In this document: positions 1 through 5,540 of the stretch, piece by piece
Layout of the letters: each line of letters begins with the position of its first letter
Numbering within the stretch: the first letter of the stretch is position 1
Assembly (NCBI GenBank): GCA_945876015.1
Contig: CAMCNM010000087.1
Coordinates: forward strand, 1-7,840
Direction of reading: 5' to 3'
Source of the DNA: Gemmatimonas phototrophica
GTDB taxonomy: Bacteria; Gemmatimonadota; Gemmatimonadetes; Longimicrobiales; Gaopeijiaceae
DNA: 7,840 nt
Program-made: the position numbers and the translations under genes
Notes under the pieces: model-generated
Seen by the model: only the letters and a program-made list of their open reading frames with translations
Told to the model about the DNA's origin: nothing
Databases searched by the model: none

Positions 1-339
1 CGGCCGACCGTCTTCTCCGGGAAGCGTCATGCTGTGCGAATCATCGATCAGCACGCCGACGAAATTGCGCTGCGCGACCACCGCGCGAATCACGAGGGTC
101 GGCTGGAGCAGACAGAGCACGATCACGGCGAGGGCGCCCGTACGGAGGGCGGCCATGATCGCGCGGTCTACCGTTCCCGCCCGCCCGCGCGGACGCAGGT
201 AGCTGAAGCCGACCACCGCCGCGACGACCACCACCGCGATCAGGAGGGTGACGACGGGCCACGGGCTGCGCAGGACGATGTCGCCCTGACTGAACAGGCT
301 CGGCCGGTATTTGAACAGGAACTCGAAGATCGATTCCAC
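1..339 (-). CDS. VWA-domain membrane protein, N-terminal part (cut by window edge)
   Basis: The first 113 residues of a membrane protein are visible; the gene continues past the left edge. It reads from a GTG at 339-337. A TGA lies five codons upstream in the same frame, and no other start lies between, so this start is nearly forced, although the Shine-Dalgarno is weak. Two hydrophobic helices are seen at about residues 27-48 and 66-84. They are followed by VLIDDSHSM (residues 96-104), where D99-x-S101-x-S103 matches the DxSxS metal-binding (MIDAS) motif that opens a von Willebrand factor A domain. Large bacterial membrane proteins with two N-terminal helices followed by a VWA fold are known, often near BatA/MoxR-type genes. 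Which face of the membrane carries the domain cannot be decided here. The broad family is likely; the role is unknown. Confidence 0.75.
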   Translation of the reverse strand, partial: MESIFEFLFKYRPSLFSQGDIVLRSPWPVVTLLIAVVVVAAVVGFSYLRPRGRAGTVDRAIMAALRTGALAVIVLCLLQPTLVIRAVVAQRNFVGVLIDDSHSMTLPGEDGRP

Positions 340-634
340 GCGCGCCTCAGTGGCTCATGCTGACAGGTGATTCTGTAGACACCCGACTCGAAGGCGTGCG
401 TTTAGCGACCGAAAGGTGGACCCGCGAAAAGGACGGGAACGGCGCTTCGGACGTCACGAGCCCGAGGGCGGCGGCGCACTGCTGGAACCGCATCGGACCT
501 CCGTACGGGAAAGGGCGCCACACCGCCCATCGTCGGCGCGCGTCTTGTACCGTTTGTGGGTCGATGTCCGGAAACTGCTCGGGACGGAAACTCCCGGATC
601 GCTGCGGGGAGGGCTCGTCGGCGGGCAAATTTCT
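340..634. other. Intergenic stretch without a supported gene
   Basis: About 295 bases separate the proline-rich membrane protein from the VWA gene, both on the minus strand. One minus-strand frame stays open from a TTG at 628 down to 347. Its translation has no recognisable domain, uses many codons with A or T in third position in its second half, and has only a poor ribosome site. I therefore leave it uncalled. The stretch presumably carries the promoter of the VWA gene, but no convincing -35/-10 pair was found. Confidence 0.5.
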
Positions 635-1063
635 CTACGTCACCCCCCAGGGAAGGTTCCTGGCGGAGCGGGATCCCGGAGGAGCCACGCTTCCCGCCAA
701 TCTCGGGATCTCCCGCCTCCCTAGATAGGGGGCGGGGATGGGCGCTCCAGGTCCGCAGTTGGTCCAGCCGATCAGCGCGATCAGGACCGCGGCCGCGAGG
801 CCGCCCACGAGCTGACGGCGGGTGACGCCTCCGGTCAGGCGAGCGAACGCCGTCGGCCCCGGATCCGGCCTCGGTCCTGGTTGCGGCCCGGGCTCCGGAT
901 GGGGAGCCGGACCGGGACCCGGACCGGGCTCCGGTCTGGGGTCCTCGCCAGGGCCCGGGCCGGGATTCGTGTCCGGCTCGGGGACCTCCCGATCACGCAT
1001 CGGATCGGGCTTGCGGTCCGGTTCGGTGAGGGGCGAGCGCTTGGGAGGTTTGGGGCGGGTCAT
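635..1063 (-). CDS. Proline-rich single-pass membrane protein
   Basis: A 142-residue protein of unknown function. The N-terminal 27 residues are charged. Residues 28-70 are a low-complexity run of alternating proline with glycine, glutamate or arginine (PGPGPG-type). Residues 84-100 are hydrophobic (LVGGLAAAVLIALIGW), preceded by TRR, so this is probably one transmembrane helix with the proline-rich part on the cytoplasmic side. The ATG at 1063 has a good ribosome site (GGAG six bases upstream). The start lies inside the 3' end of the cyclophilin gene with a 71-base out-of-phase overlap, so the two are probably co-transcribed. The last 30 or so residues use codons rare in GC-rich genomes (CTA, AGA, AGG, TTG) and contain a hairpin at 712-736. 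The true C-terminus may therefore be near residue 112, with the rest a frame-slip product or tail. That the gene is real is moderately sure; no function is assigned. Confidence 0.55.
   Translation of the reverse strand: MTRPKPPKRSPLTEPDRKPDPMRDREVPEPDTNPGPGPGEDPRPEPGPGPGPAPHPEPGPQPGPRPDPGPTAFARLTGGVTRRQLVGGLAAAVLIALIGWTNCGPGAPIPAPYLGRREIPRLAGSVAPPGSRSARNLPWGVT
712..736. repeat. Hairpin within the 3' end of the proline-rich gene
   Basis: An 11-bp inverted repeat runs from 712-723 to 726-736, with one bulged base (718) and a two-base centre. It lies where the membrane protein's C-terminal tail is encoded. A TAG in another minus-strand frame falls inside it. It resembles a terminator stem but has no T-tract after it on the minus strand. 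Confidence 0.35.
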
Positions 1064-1589
1064 AAGGCTCTCCAGCGTGCAAGAGCGCTGCCAGCCGGGG
1101 CCGCCCGGACGAGGTGGGTGTGCCGCCCTCCACCGCCACCTCTTCCATCACGACTTCGGCGACAGGGCGGTCCCCCATGGCGGTCTTGACCTGTCCGATC
1201 TTCCGGATGACGTCGAGCCCTTCGGTGACCTTTCCGAAGATCGCGTGCTTGCGGTCCAGCCACGGGGTCGCGGCCAGCGTGATGAAGAACTGCGAGCCTC
1301 CCGTGTTCGGCCCCGCGTTCGCCATCGAGAGGATGCCCTCGGAGTCGTGCGCGAGCCCCTTACCGAATTCGTCGGGGATGTTGTAGCCGGGACCGCCGCG
1401 GCCGGTGCCGGTCGGGTCGCCGCCCTGGATCATGAATCCCGGGATGACCCGGTGGAAGATGACCCCGTTGTAGTAGCCCTTGCCGGCCAGCGTGGCGAAA
1501 TTGGCCGTCGTCGCGGGAGCCTTGTCGTCGAACAGCTCCACCTTGAACGACCCCTGGTTGGTCTTGAACGTCACGGTCCGGTTCGGCAT
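993..1589 (-). CDS. Cyclophilin-type peptidyl-prolyl cis-trans isomerase
   Basis: This enzyme catalyses cis-trans isomerisation of peptide bonds before proline and assists protein folding. The cyclophilin signature is intact: FHRVIPGFMIQGGDPTGTG at residues 45-63 gives the catalytic Arg47, Phe52 and Gln55. FFIT (101-104), W110-L-D and H115-A-I-F-G-K complete the active-site wall. No signal peptide is present, so it should be cytosolic, like PpiB-type enzymes. The ATG at 1589 has GGAG five bases upstream. The catalytic domain ends near residue 154 (VAVEG). The remaining roughly 43 residues are a low-similarity, Pro/Arg-rich extension that runs into the next gene in another frame, which is odd for this family. 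The zinc-ribbon gene lies about 100 bases upstream on the same strand. Function is very sure; the native C-terminus is not. Confidence 0.95.
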   Translation of the reverse strand: MPNRTVTFKTNQGSFKVELFDDKAPATTANFATLAGKGYYNGVIFHRVIPGFMIQGGDPTGTGRGGPGYNIPDEFGKGLAHDSEGILSMANAGPNTGGSQFFITLAATPWLDRKHAIFGKVTEGLDVIRKIGQVKTAMGDRPVAEVVMEEVAVEGGTPTSSGRPRLAALLHAGEPYDPPQTSQALAPHRTGPQARSDA

Positions 1590-1692
1590 GCCTGCTCCAT
1601 GGCTCGGGATTCAGAGGGTCCTACCCTAACGCGGCCGCCGCTCCCGCGGCAGGGGCCGGGGCTTCGCAGCGACGCCAGAAACGGGGCGCGGC

Positions 1693-1917
1693 TCAGGGCC
1701 CCTCGGGCGCGCGCTCGATGCGCCGCCGGTCCAGCACGGTGGTCGCGCCGCACCCGATGCAGGTCACGGTGATGCGGTCCCGCACGTAGGCCACGTCCGA
1801 GCGCTGCGGGACGGTCTGACGGTCGATATTGCCGCCGCACCGCGGGCAGTCGTTCCGCCCGGCCGCGAGCCCGTGCTCCAGCGCTCGTCGCTCGTCGGTG
1901 GAGAAATGAAGGGACAT
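1693..1917 (-). CDS. Small zinc-ribbon protein
   Basis: A 74-residue protein with two CxxC knuckles, C24-PR-C27-GG and C53-IG-C56-G, 25 residues apart. This is the layout of a zinc ribbon that binds one structural Zn. The N-terminus (FSTDERRALEHGLAAG) looks like a short helix. Between the knuckles is a beta-rich run (VAYVRDRITVTC), typical of the ribbon hairpin. The C-terminus is basic (DRRRIER). The ATG at 1917 has a GGAGG somewhat far upstream (12 bases). The gene is divergent from infA, with starts 81 bases apart, and upstream of the cyclophilin on the same strand. Small zinc ribbons often bind nucleic acid or ribosomal partners, but the sequence does not show which. A real gene is likely; its role is unknown. 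Confidence 0.7.
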   Translation of the reverse strand: MSLHFSTDERRALEHGLAAGRNDCPRCGGNIDRQTVPQRSDVAYVRDRITVTCIGCGATTVLDRRRIERAPEGP

Positions 1918-1935
1918 GCGGCAGGATAGCCTCCG

Positions 1936-1964
1936 TTGCCACCCCTAGCGACCGGTGGTAAGGT
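1936..1964 (+). promoter_or_regulatory. Candidate sigma-70-type promoter of infA
   Basis: TTGCCA (1936-1941, five of six matches to the -35 consensus) is separated by 17 bases from TAAGGT (1959-1964, three of six -10 matches including the key T, A and final T). Transcription would begin near 1971, giving a leader of about 28 bases before the infA start. Position and spacing are good; the -10 is only fair. Confidence 0.4.
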
Positions 1965-1998
1965 TGGGGTTGGGGACCGTACCGTACAACGGAGGCGT

Positions 1999-2214
1999 GT
2001 GGCGAAAGAAGCGATCGAGATCGAGGGCACGGTGAGCGAGGTGCTTCCCAATGCGACCTTCCGGGTCGCCCTGGAGAATGGGCACAAGATCCTCGCCTAC
2101 CTATCTGGAAAGATGCGTCAGAACTACATCCGTGTGCTCGAGGGCGATCGAGTGAAGGTCGAGCTCTCCCCTTACGACCTCACGCGCGGCCGCGTCACCT
2201 ACCGGTACAAGTAG
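1999..2214 (+). CDS. infA: Translation initiation factor IF-1
   Basis: IF-1 binds the 30S ribosomal A site during initiation and works with IF-2 and IF-3. The 71-residue product is a complete single S1/OB-fold protein of normal length (72 in E. coli) and shows family-typical blocks: [12 protein letters not shown] at the start, [29 protein letters not shown] and [13 protein letters not shown] chose the GTG at 1999 because it gives the conserved (M/V)AKE N-terminus. The frame stays open to an ATG at 1936, but those residues are not IF-1-like. A ribosome site GGAGG (1991-1995) sits only three bases before the GTG, which is short. A candidate promoter lies at 1936-1964. Instead of the common placement beside rpmJ and rpsM, it stands alone between a zinc-ribbon gene and an activator gene. 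Identity is almost certain. Confidence 0.97.
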   Translation: MAKEAIEIEGTVSEVLPNATFRVALENGHKILAYLSGKMRQNYIRVLEGDRVKVELSPYDLTRGRVTYRYK

Positions 2215-2229
2215 GCTCTTCACCGGCCC

Positions 2230-2245
2230 GCGGCCCCAGGGCCGC
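2230..2245. terminator. Weak hairpin after infA
   Basis: A GC-only inverted repeat (gcggccc, CA, gggccgc) begins 15 bases after the infA stop. No T-tract follows, so intrinsic termination is doubtful. It may slow or stabilise the end of the infA message before the activator gene. Confidence 0.3.
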
Positions 2246-2322
2246 TCGCAGGTCACTGCTCCGCACCCACCACTTCGCGTTGCACCATTCGGTGGCCCGC
2301 ATCCGCGGGTCATCGTTCGCGC

Positions 2323-3297
2323 ATGCCGAGCCCGCCTAAGCATCCGGGGCTGATCGGAAGCAGTCCCGAGATGGATACGGTGCGCCGCTTCGTCGAGCGC
2401 GCCGCCTACGTGGACGCGCTCGTCCTCCTCCTCGGTGAGACCGGGACGGGAAAGAGCCTGATCGCGCGGATCATCCACGACCGGGGAGCACGAGCGTCGG
2501 GTCCCTTCGTGGCGCTCAACTGCGCCGCCGTGCCCAAAGCGCTGTTCGAGAGCGAGCTCTTCGGCCATCGCCGCGGCACGTTCACGGGGGCGCACGAGGA
2601 TCGCGTCGGCCTGATCGAGAGCGCCCATCGTGGGACGGTTCTGCTCGACGAAGTGGGGGACCTGCCCCCCGCTCAGCAGGCGAAGCTGCTCACCGTGCTC
2701 GAGGAGGGGGAGGTGCGCCCGGTCGGCGCTCGGCGTCCGTCGAAGGTTGACGTGCGCGTGGTGTCGGCCACGTCGCGCGAGCTCGAGGGCCTGATGGGAG
2801 TGGGGGCCTTTCGCCGCGACCTCTTCCATCGGCTGGCGCTGCTCCGGGTCCGTCTCCCGCCGCTGCGCGAGCGCCCGGGCGACGTCGAGGCGCTCGCCGA
2901 GCATTTCCTGCGCGCATCCGCCAGCCGCCACCGCATCCCCCGGCCCCGGCTCGACCCGCCCACGCTCCGACTGCTCGCCGCGCATCCGTGGCCGGGGAAC
3001 GTGCGCGAGCTGGGCCACGCGGTCGAAGCGGCCCACATCGTCGACGCCGAGACCGGGTTCGGCGCCGCGCTCGCATCGATGCTCGCCGGTCACGCCCTGC
3101 CACCGTCGGAATCGGCCCCGACCGCCGCCGCACCTGCGCCCGCGGATCGGTACTCGTGCTACGGCACGGTCGAGGAGGAGCGCGACCGCATCCGTGCGGT
3201 GCTCGCGCGGTGTCGGGGCAACCGGACCCACGCCGCGCGCGAGCTCGGGATGTCACGGAACACGCTCCGCGATCGGATGCATCGATACGGGCTCTGA
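2323..3297 (+). CDS. Sigma-54-dependent AAA+ transcriptional activator (no sensory domain) with Fis-type HTH
   Basis: Enhancer-binding proteins use ATP hydrolysis to open promoters held by sigma-54 RNA polymerase. The 324-residue product starts almost directly with the AAA+ domain (about residues 9-235). It has Walker A GETGTGKS (38-45), the sigma-54 contact loop GTFTGA (85-90, usual form GAFTGA), Walker B VLLDE (106-110), the arginine-finger region FRRDLFHRL (163-171) and PWPGNVREL (222-230). After a Pro/Ala linker (about 258-276), a Fis-like helix-turn-helix fills residues 285-323 (AARELGMSRNTLRDRM). There is no N-terminal receiver, GAF or PAS domain, so control would come from expression level or a partner protein. 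Sensor I reads SATSR rather than the common AATNR. The ATG at 2323 is the first start after the infA stop, but no clear ribosome site precedes it. Its 3' end overlaps the convergent propeller-DsbA gene by 45 bases. Family is very sure; targets are unknown. Confidence 0.93.
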   Translation: MPSPPKHPGLIGSSPEMDTVRRFVERAAYVDALVLLLGETGTGKSLIARIIHDRGARASGPFVALNCAAVPKALFESELFGHRRGTFTGAHEDRVGLIESAHRGTVLLDEVGDLPPAQQAKLLTVLEEGEVRPVGARRPSKVDVRVVSATSRELEGLMGVGAFRRDLFHRLALLRVRLPPLRERPGDVEALAEHFLRASASRHRIPRPRLDPPTLRLLAAHPWPGNVRELGHAVEAAHIVDAETGFGAALASMLAGHALPPSESAPTAAAPAPADRYSCYGTVEEERDRIRAVLARCRGNRTHAARELGMSRNTLRDRMHRYGL

Positions 3298-4644
3298 GGT
3301 CATCCGTTCCAGCCGACGGACGAGGTCTGCGGGAGACCGGAACGTCACGAGACGTCCATCGAGGAAAACCGCGGGCACGCCGATCAATCCCGCGGCGCGG
3401 CCGATCGCGAGGTCGGCGGCGAGCAGCCCCGCCACGTTGTCCCTCTCGCTGCAGCGCGACAGCTCGGGTCCGTCAAGCCCGAGCGAGTCGGCGAGGTGCT
3501 CGAACCACGGGCCCGAGGGAGCCGCCGCGGTCCAGCCGACCGTGGTGCGAAAGAGCGCCTCGTGCATCGCCTGGCCCGCGCCCTGGCGCCCGACGCAGAT
3601 CGAGGCCGCGGCGGCTCCGGCCGCGCGGCGGTGACCAGCCAGCGGAAAGTGACGCAGCTCCACGCGCATCCGGCCGGACTCGGCCAGCGCGCGGAGCTCG
3701 GGCCCCGCCCCGCGCTCCAGGAGGGCGCACGCCGCGCATTGATAGTCCGAGAAGACGACCAGCCGATGGGGGGCGTCGGCGGGGCCCCATCCGACGGTGG
3801 GCGACGGCGCGAGGGCGTTGTCCACCGCGACGCGAAACGCATAGAGCTGGCTTCCGCTCGTCACGAAGAGGCGCTCGCCGACCAGGCTTGCATCGGTCGC
3901 CGCATAGAGGATGTCCGGCATCCGGGGATCAGTCGGAAGCGGGAGGGGTCGCGCGCTCCCGCTGCTGGGGTCGATCAACAGCCCCCAGTGCTCGGGAAGC
4001 GGAAACAGCAACAGCAGTCGGCCGTCCGGCGAAGCCGAGATGCGCTTGGTCGCGGGTGTGTCCACGAACGCCGCGGCACGCGCTCCCCAGGCCTTCGCTC
4101 GCCGCCGCCGCTTCTCCAGGAGGCTGCTCCGGAAGGGCTCCGGGAGGAGCCGCGTGCTCGTCACCTCCCCGTTTCGATCGAAGGAGGAAAGCGCGAGCAC
4201 GGATGGGTCGAGCACGTAGAGACCGCCGTCGGGCGCGGGCGCGATGAAGGGTCCCGCGGGGAGATAGGTGGCGCTGTCCGATCGAGCCAGACGCCGAAGC
4301 GCGGGCGGAGTCTCCGCGTGCGGCGAGATCGTTCCCCCGGGGCCGACGCGATACGCGTAATCCCCCGCCAGCGTCACGGTCGCGATCACGGTTCCGCCCG
4401 TGGTCGCCACGTGCCTTGGCGGCTGCGACATCGGCAGCGTGGCGCGGAAGACTCCCGACGTGCCGAAGATCGAGAGCCGGCCATTTCCGGTCTCGGCCAC
4501 GATCAGGCGATCCCCATCGAGAGCCAGGTCCTGGGCGAACTCGATCTCTCCCGGTCCCTGTCCGCTCCGTCCGAACGTCCGCGCCGCGGAAAGCGTGGAG
4601 TCAAAGCGTACCAGGTGATCGTTGCCTTCGTCGAGCACCCACAC
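3253..4644 (-). CDS. Beta-propeller protein fused to a DsbA-like thioredoxin domain (5' end interrupted)
   Basis: From the GTG at 4644 this gives 463 residues in two parts. Residues 1 to about 280 contain repeated propeller strands (WVLDEGNDHLVRFD, FGRSGQGPGEIEF, GGLYVLDPSVLALSSFD, SPDGRLLLLFPLP). The GQGPGE signature is typical of bacterial six-bladed (NHL/6-bladed) propellers. Residues about 284-448 are a thioredoxin fold of the DsbA/thioredoxin_4 type: VVFSDYQC303AAC306 is the CxxC redox centre, and GVP424AVFLDG carries the cis-proline loop. Two further cysteines (350, 398) may form a structural disulfide. Such proteins normally act outside the cytoplasm, but no signal peptide follows this GTG. 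The same frame extends upstream through LVNGD, blocked only by TAA at 4678-4680, which implies that the proper start is at 4818 (see the 5' fragment). The gene may thus be a pseudogene, a strain-specific nonsense allele or a sequencing error. Domain calls are sure; start and integrity are not. Confidence 0.8.
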   Translation of the reverse strand: MWVLDEGNDHLVRFDSTLSAARTFGRSGQGPGEIEFAQDLALDGDRLIVAETGNGRLSIFGTSGVFRATLPMSQPPRHVATTGGTVIATVTLAGDYAYRVGPGGTISPHAETPPALRRLARSDSATYLPAGPFIAPAPDGGLYVLDPSVLALSSFDRNGEVTSTRLLPEPFRSSLLEKRRRRAKAWGARAAAFVDTPATKRISASPDGRLLLLFPLPEHWGLLIDPSSGSARPLPLPTDPRMPDILYAATDASLVGERLFVTSGSQLYAFRVAVDNALAPSPTVGWGPADAPHRLVVFSDYQCAACALLERGAGPELRALAESGRMRVELRHFPLAGHRRAAGAAAASICVGRQGAGQAMHEALFRTTVGWTAAAPSGPWFEHLADSLGLDGPELSRCSERDNVAGLLAADLAIGRAAGLIGVPAVFLDGRLVTFRSPADLVRRLERMTSEPVSMHPIAERVP

Positions 4645-4677
4645 GTCCCCGTTGACCAGGGTCGGACGCGAGGGGAC

Positions 4678-4818
4678 TTAGAGATCGTTGCCGCCCTCGG
4701 CGGATCCCCGGGCTTCGCGCACGAGCTCGAGGGTCGCGAGCGGCCGGTCGAGCGTCAGAGACCCGAGCTCGCCGCCCGGATCCCGATCGGAGCAGGCGGC
4801 GAGGATGACTTTGTGCAT
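4678..4818 (-). pseudogene. 5' fragment of the propeller-DsbA gene, ended by an in-frame TAA
   Basis: An ATG at 4818 with GGAG eight bases upstream opens a 46-residue frame in phase with the propeller-DsbA gene, ending at TAA 4680-4678. Residues 1-9 (MHKVILAAC) end in a lipobox-like LAAC, but the hydrophobic stretch before the cysteine is much shorter than a usual lipoprotein signal. The part that follows (SLTLDRPLATLELVREARG) looks like the strand that leads into blade 1 of related propellers. After the stop, the frame resumes with VPSRPTLVNGD and then the propeller. Joined, the reading frame would be about 521 codons. It could instead be a genuine 46-residue peptide, but I consider one interrupted gene more likely. 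Confidence 0.6.
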
Positions 4819-4837
4819 GGCGACATCTCCGGAGAAG

Positions 4838-4867
4838 GGGCGGGGGCCGGTGGACCGGCCCCCGCCC
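4838..4867. repeat. 14-bp perfect GC-rich hairpin
   Basis: gggcgggggccggt (4838-4851) and its exact reverse complement (4854-4867) are separated by two bases. It lies 13 bases after the stop of the small exported protein and 19 bases before the ATG at 4818, all on the minus strand. It is probably a strong transcript-end or attenuator structure. No T-tract follows on the minus strand, only CTTCTCC, so it may instead protect the upstream message or limit read-through to the propeller gene. Confidence 0.6.
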
Positions 4868-4880
4868 GCACGTGGACGGA

Positions 4881-5207
4881 TCAAGCGTATTTGTAGGAGT
4901 CGCAGCGCAGCTCGGCCCGAGTGCCGTTGTCCATCTGGTAGGTGCCGATCGAATACAAGGTCGTGGTGACGGTGGTGCGCGACGCCGATCCCCCGAACCC
5001 CATCCACCCACCGGTCGAAGTGAACACGAGCGTCGTGGTCTCGGTGTAGATGCGCTCGCCGAGGAGCCAGCCCACCGTGGGATCGTCGTACTCGCCGCTG
5101 CTGATGAACGCGGCGCACTGTTGGATGTAGGCCGCGAGCCCACTCGTCATCGTCACCGCCACCACCAACACCGTCACCATCCCCGTCCGCTTCACGAACG
5201 CCTTCAT
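4881..5207 (-). CDS. Small exported protein of unknown function
   Basis: A 108-residue protein with no recognised family. The N-terminus has the form of a signal peptide or anchor: MKAFVKRTG (positive) followed by a hydrophobic core MVTVLVVAVTMTSGLAAY (10-27). The rest is rich in Thr, Ser, Gly and Tyr, with alternating stretches likely to form beta strands (TETTTLVFTS, TTVTTTLYSIG). It holds two cysteines, C31 and C102, that could form one disulfide. The ATG at 5207 was chosen over an in-frame ATG at 5300 because a strong ribosome site (GGAGG, five to six bases away) sits directly before it and it places the signal peptide at the N-terminus. Downstream on the same strand is the interrupted propeller-DsbA gene, whose redox domain could act on extracytoplasmic cysteines; that link is conjecture. 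A real gene is likely. Confidence 0.65.
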   Translation of the reverse strand: MKAFVKRTGMVTVLVVAVTMTSGLAAYIQQCAAFISSGEYDDPTVGWLLGERIYTETTTLVFTSTGGWMGFGGSASRTTVTTTLYSIGTYQMDNGTRAELRCDSYKYA

Positions 5208-5540
5208 GCTTCCCTCCGCGTCACGCGTGGTCCGTTGCGGTCGTGGTCGAGCCCCGGATCGCGGGACCCCACGCCGCGTGGCGTGCCCAGTGGGAGACAT
5301 CGCGCGGAGTCGGTCAGGAGTGGTCAGATCCGGTCGGAATTGGCCTCGATGGACCCTGCCCGGCGGGCGGGCGGCGCCACGGAGAGCGGAGTGTTACACG
5401 TGTGGTGCCATACCAAGGGGGCGGGGCGATGGAATGGGCTGGCTGATCCGTATCTGGAGCATGACCTTGAAACCGGCACCCGGACATGTCCGTATGGGAC
5501 AACCGTCGGCGGCAGTTTCCATGCTCACTCGGGAGGGCGG
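5208..5540. other. Divergent intergenic region between two envelope genes
   Basis: About 330 bases without a supported gene lie between the divergent starts at 5207 (minus) and 5541 (plus). It contains phased hexamers (5312-5337), an 8-bp palindrome acacgtgt (5396-5403) and a small inverted repeat cacgcc/ggcgtg (5270-5285). Promoters for both neighbours must be here, but no convincing -35/-10 pair could be assigned. Confidence 0.5.
5312..5337 (+). promoter_or_regulatory. Three GGTC(A/G)G hexamers at exact 10-bp spacing
   Basis: GGTCAG at 5312 and 5322 and GGTCGG at 5332 are spaced exactly one helical turn apart, about 105 bases upstream of the exported-protein start. Such phasing suits cooperative binding of a regulator on one DNA face. 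The hexamers are short and the region is GC-rich, so chance is possible. Confidence 0.25.

Noticed and set aside
347..628. Minus-strand frame of 93 codons between the proline-rich and VWA genes
   Set aside because: It starts with TTG, has only a weak ribosome site and no recognisable domain, and its codon use drifts to A/T-ending codons in the second half.
1615..1627. Inverted repeat agggt/accct upstream of the cyclophilin as an operator
   Set aside because: The arms are only five bases with a three-base centre, common by chance, and no promoter could be placed around it.
822..1772. Long plus-strand frame of 316 codons
   Set aside because: It is antisense to the proline-rich protein and the cyclophilin; its Gly/Pro/Arg-rich product is a shadow of GC-rich codons, while the opposite strand carries the cyclophilin signature.
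1956..1976. G-runs upstream of infA resembling a G-quadruplex
   Set aside because: There are only two runs of four G; the others are two G long, so only a weak two-tier structure is possible.
2215..2322. Possible infA-activator fusion or read-through: no stop lies between the infA TAG and the activator ATG in the same frame
   Set aside because: Both proteins are complete and normally sized, and the linking residues look non-coding; an open frame of 108 bases is expected by chance in GC-rich DNA.
2101..3231. Minus-strand frame of 376 codons
   Set aside because: It is antisense to the AAA+ activator, whose Walker and HTH motifs are unambiguous.
3496..4896. Long plus-strand frame of 466 codons
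   Set aside because: It is antisense to the propeller-DsbA gene, with an Arg-rich composition and no domain features.
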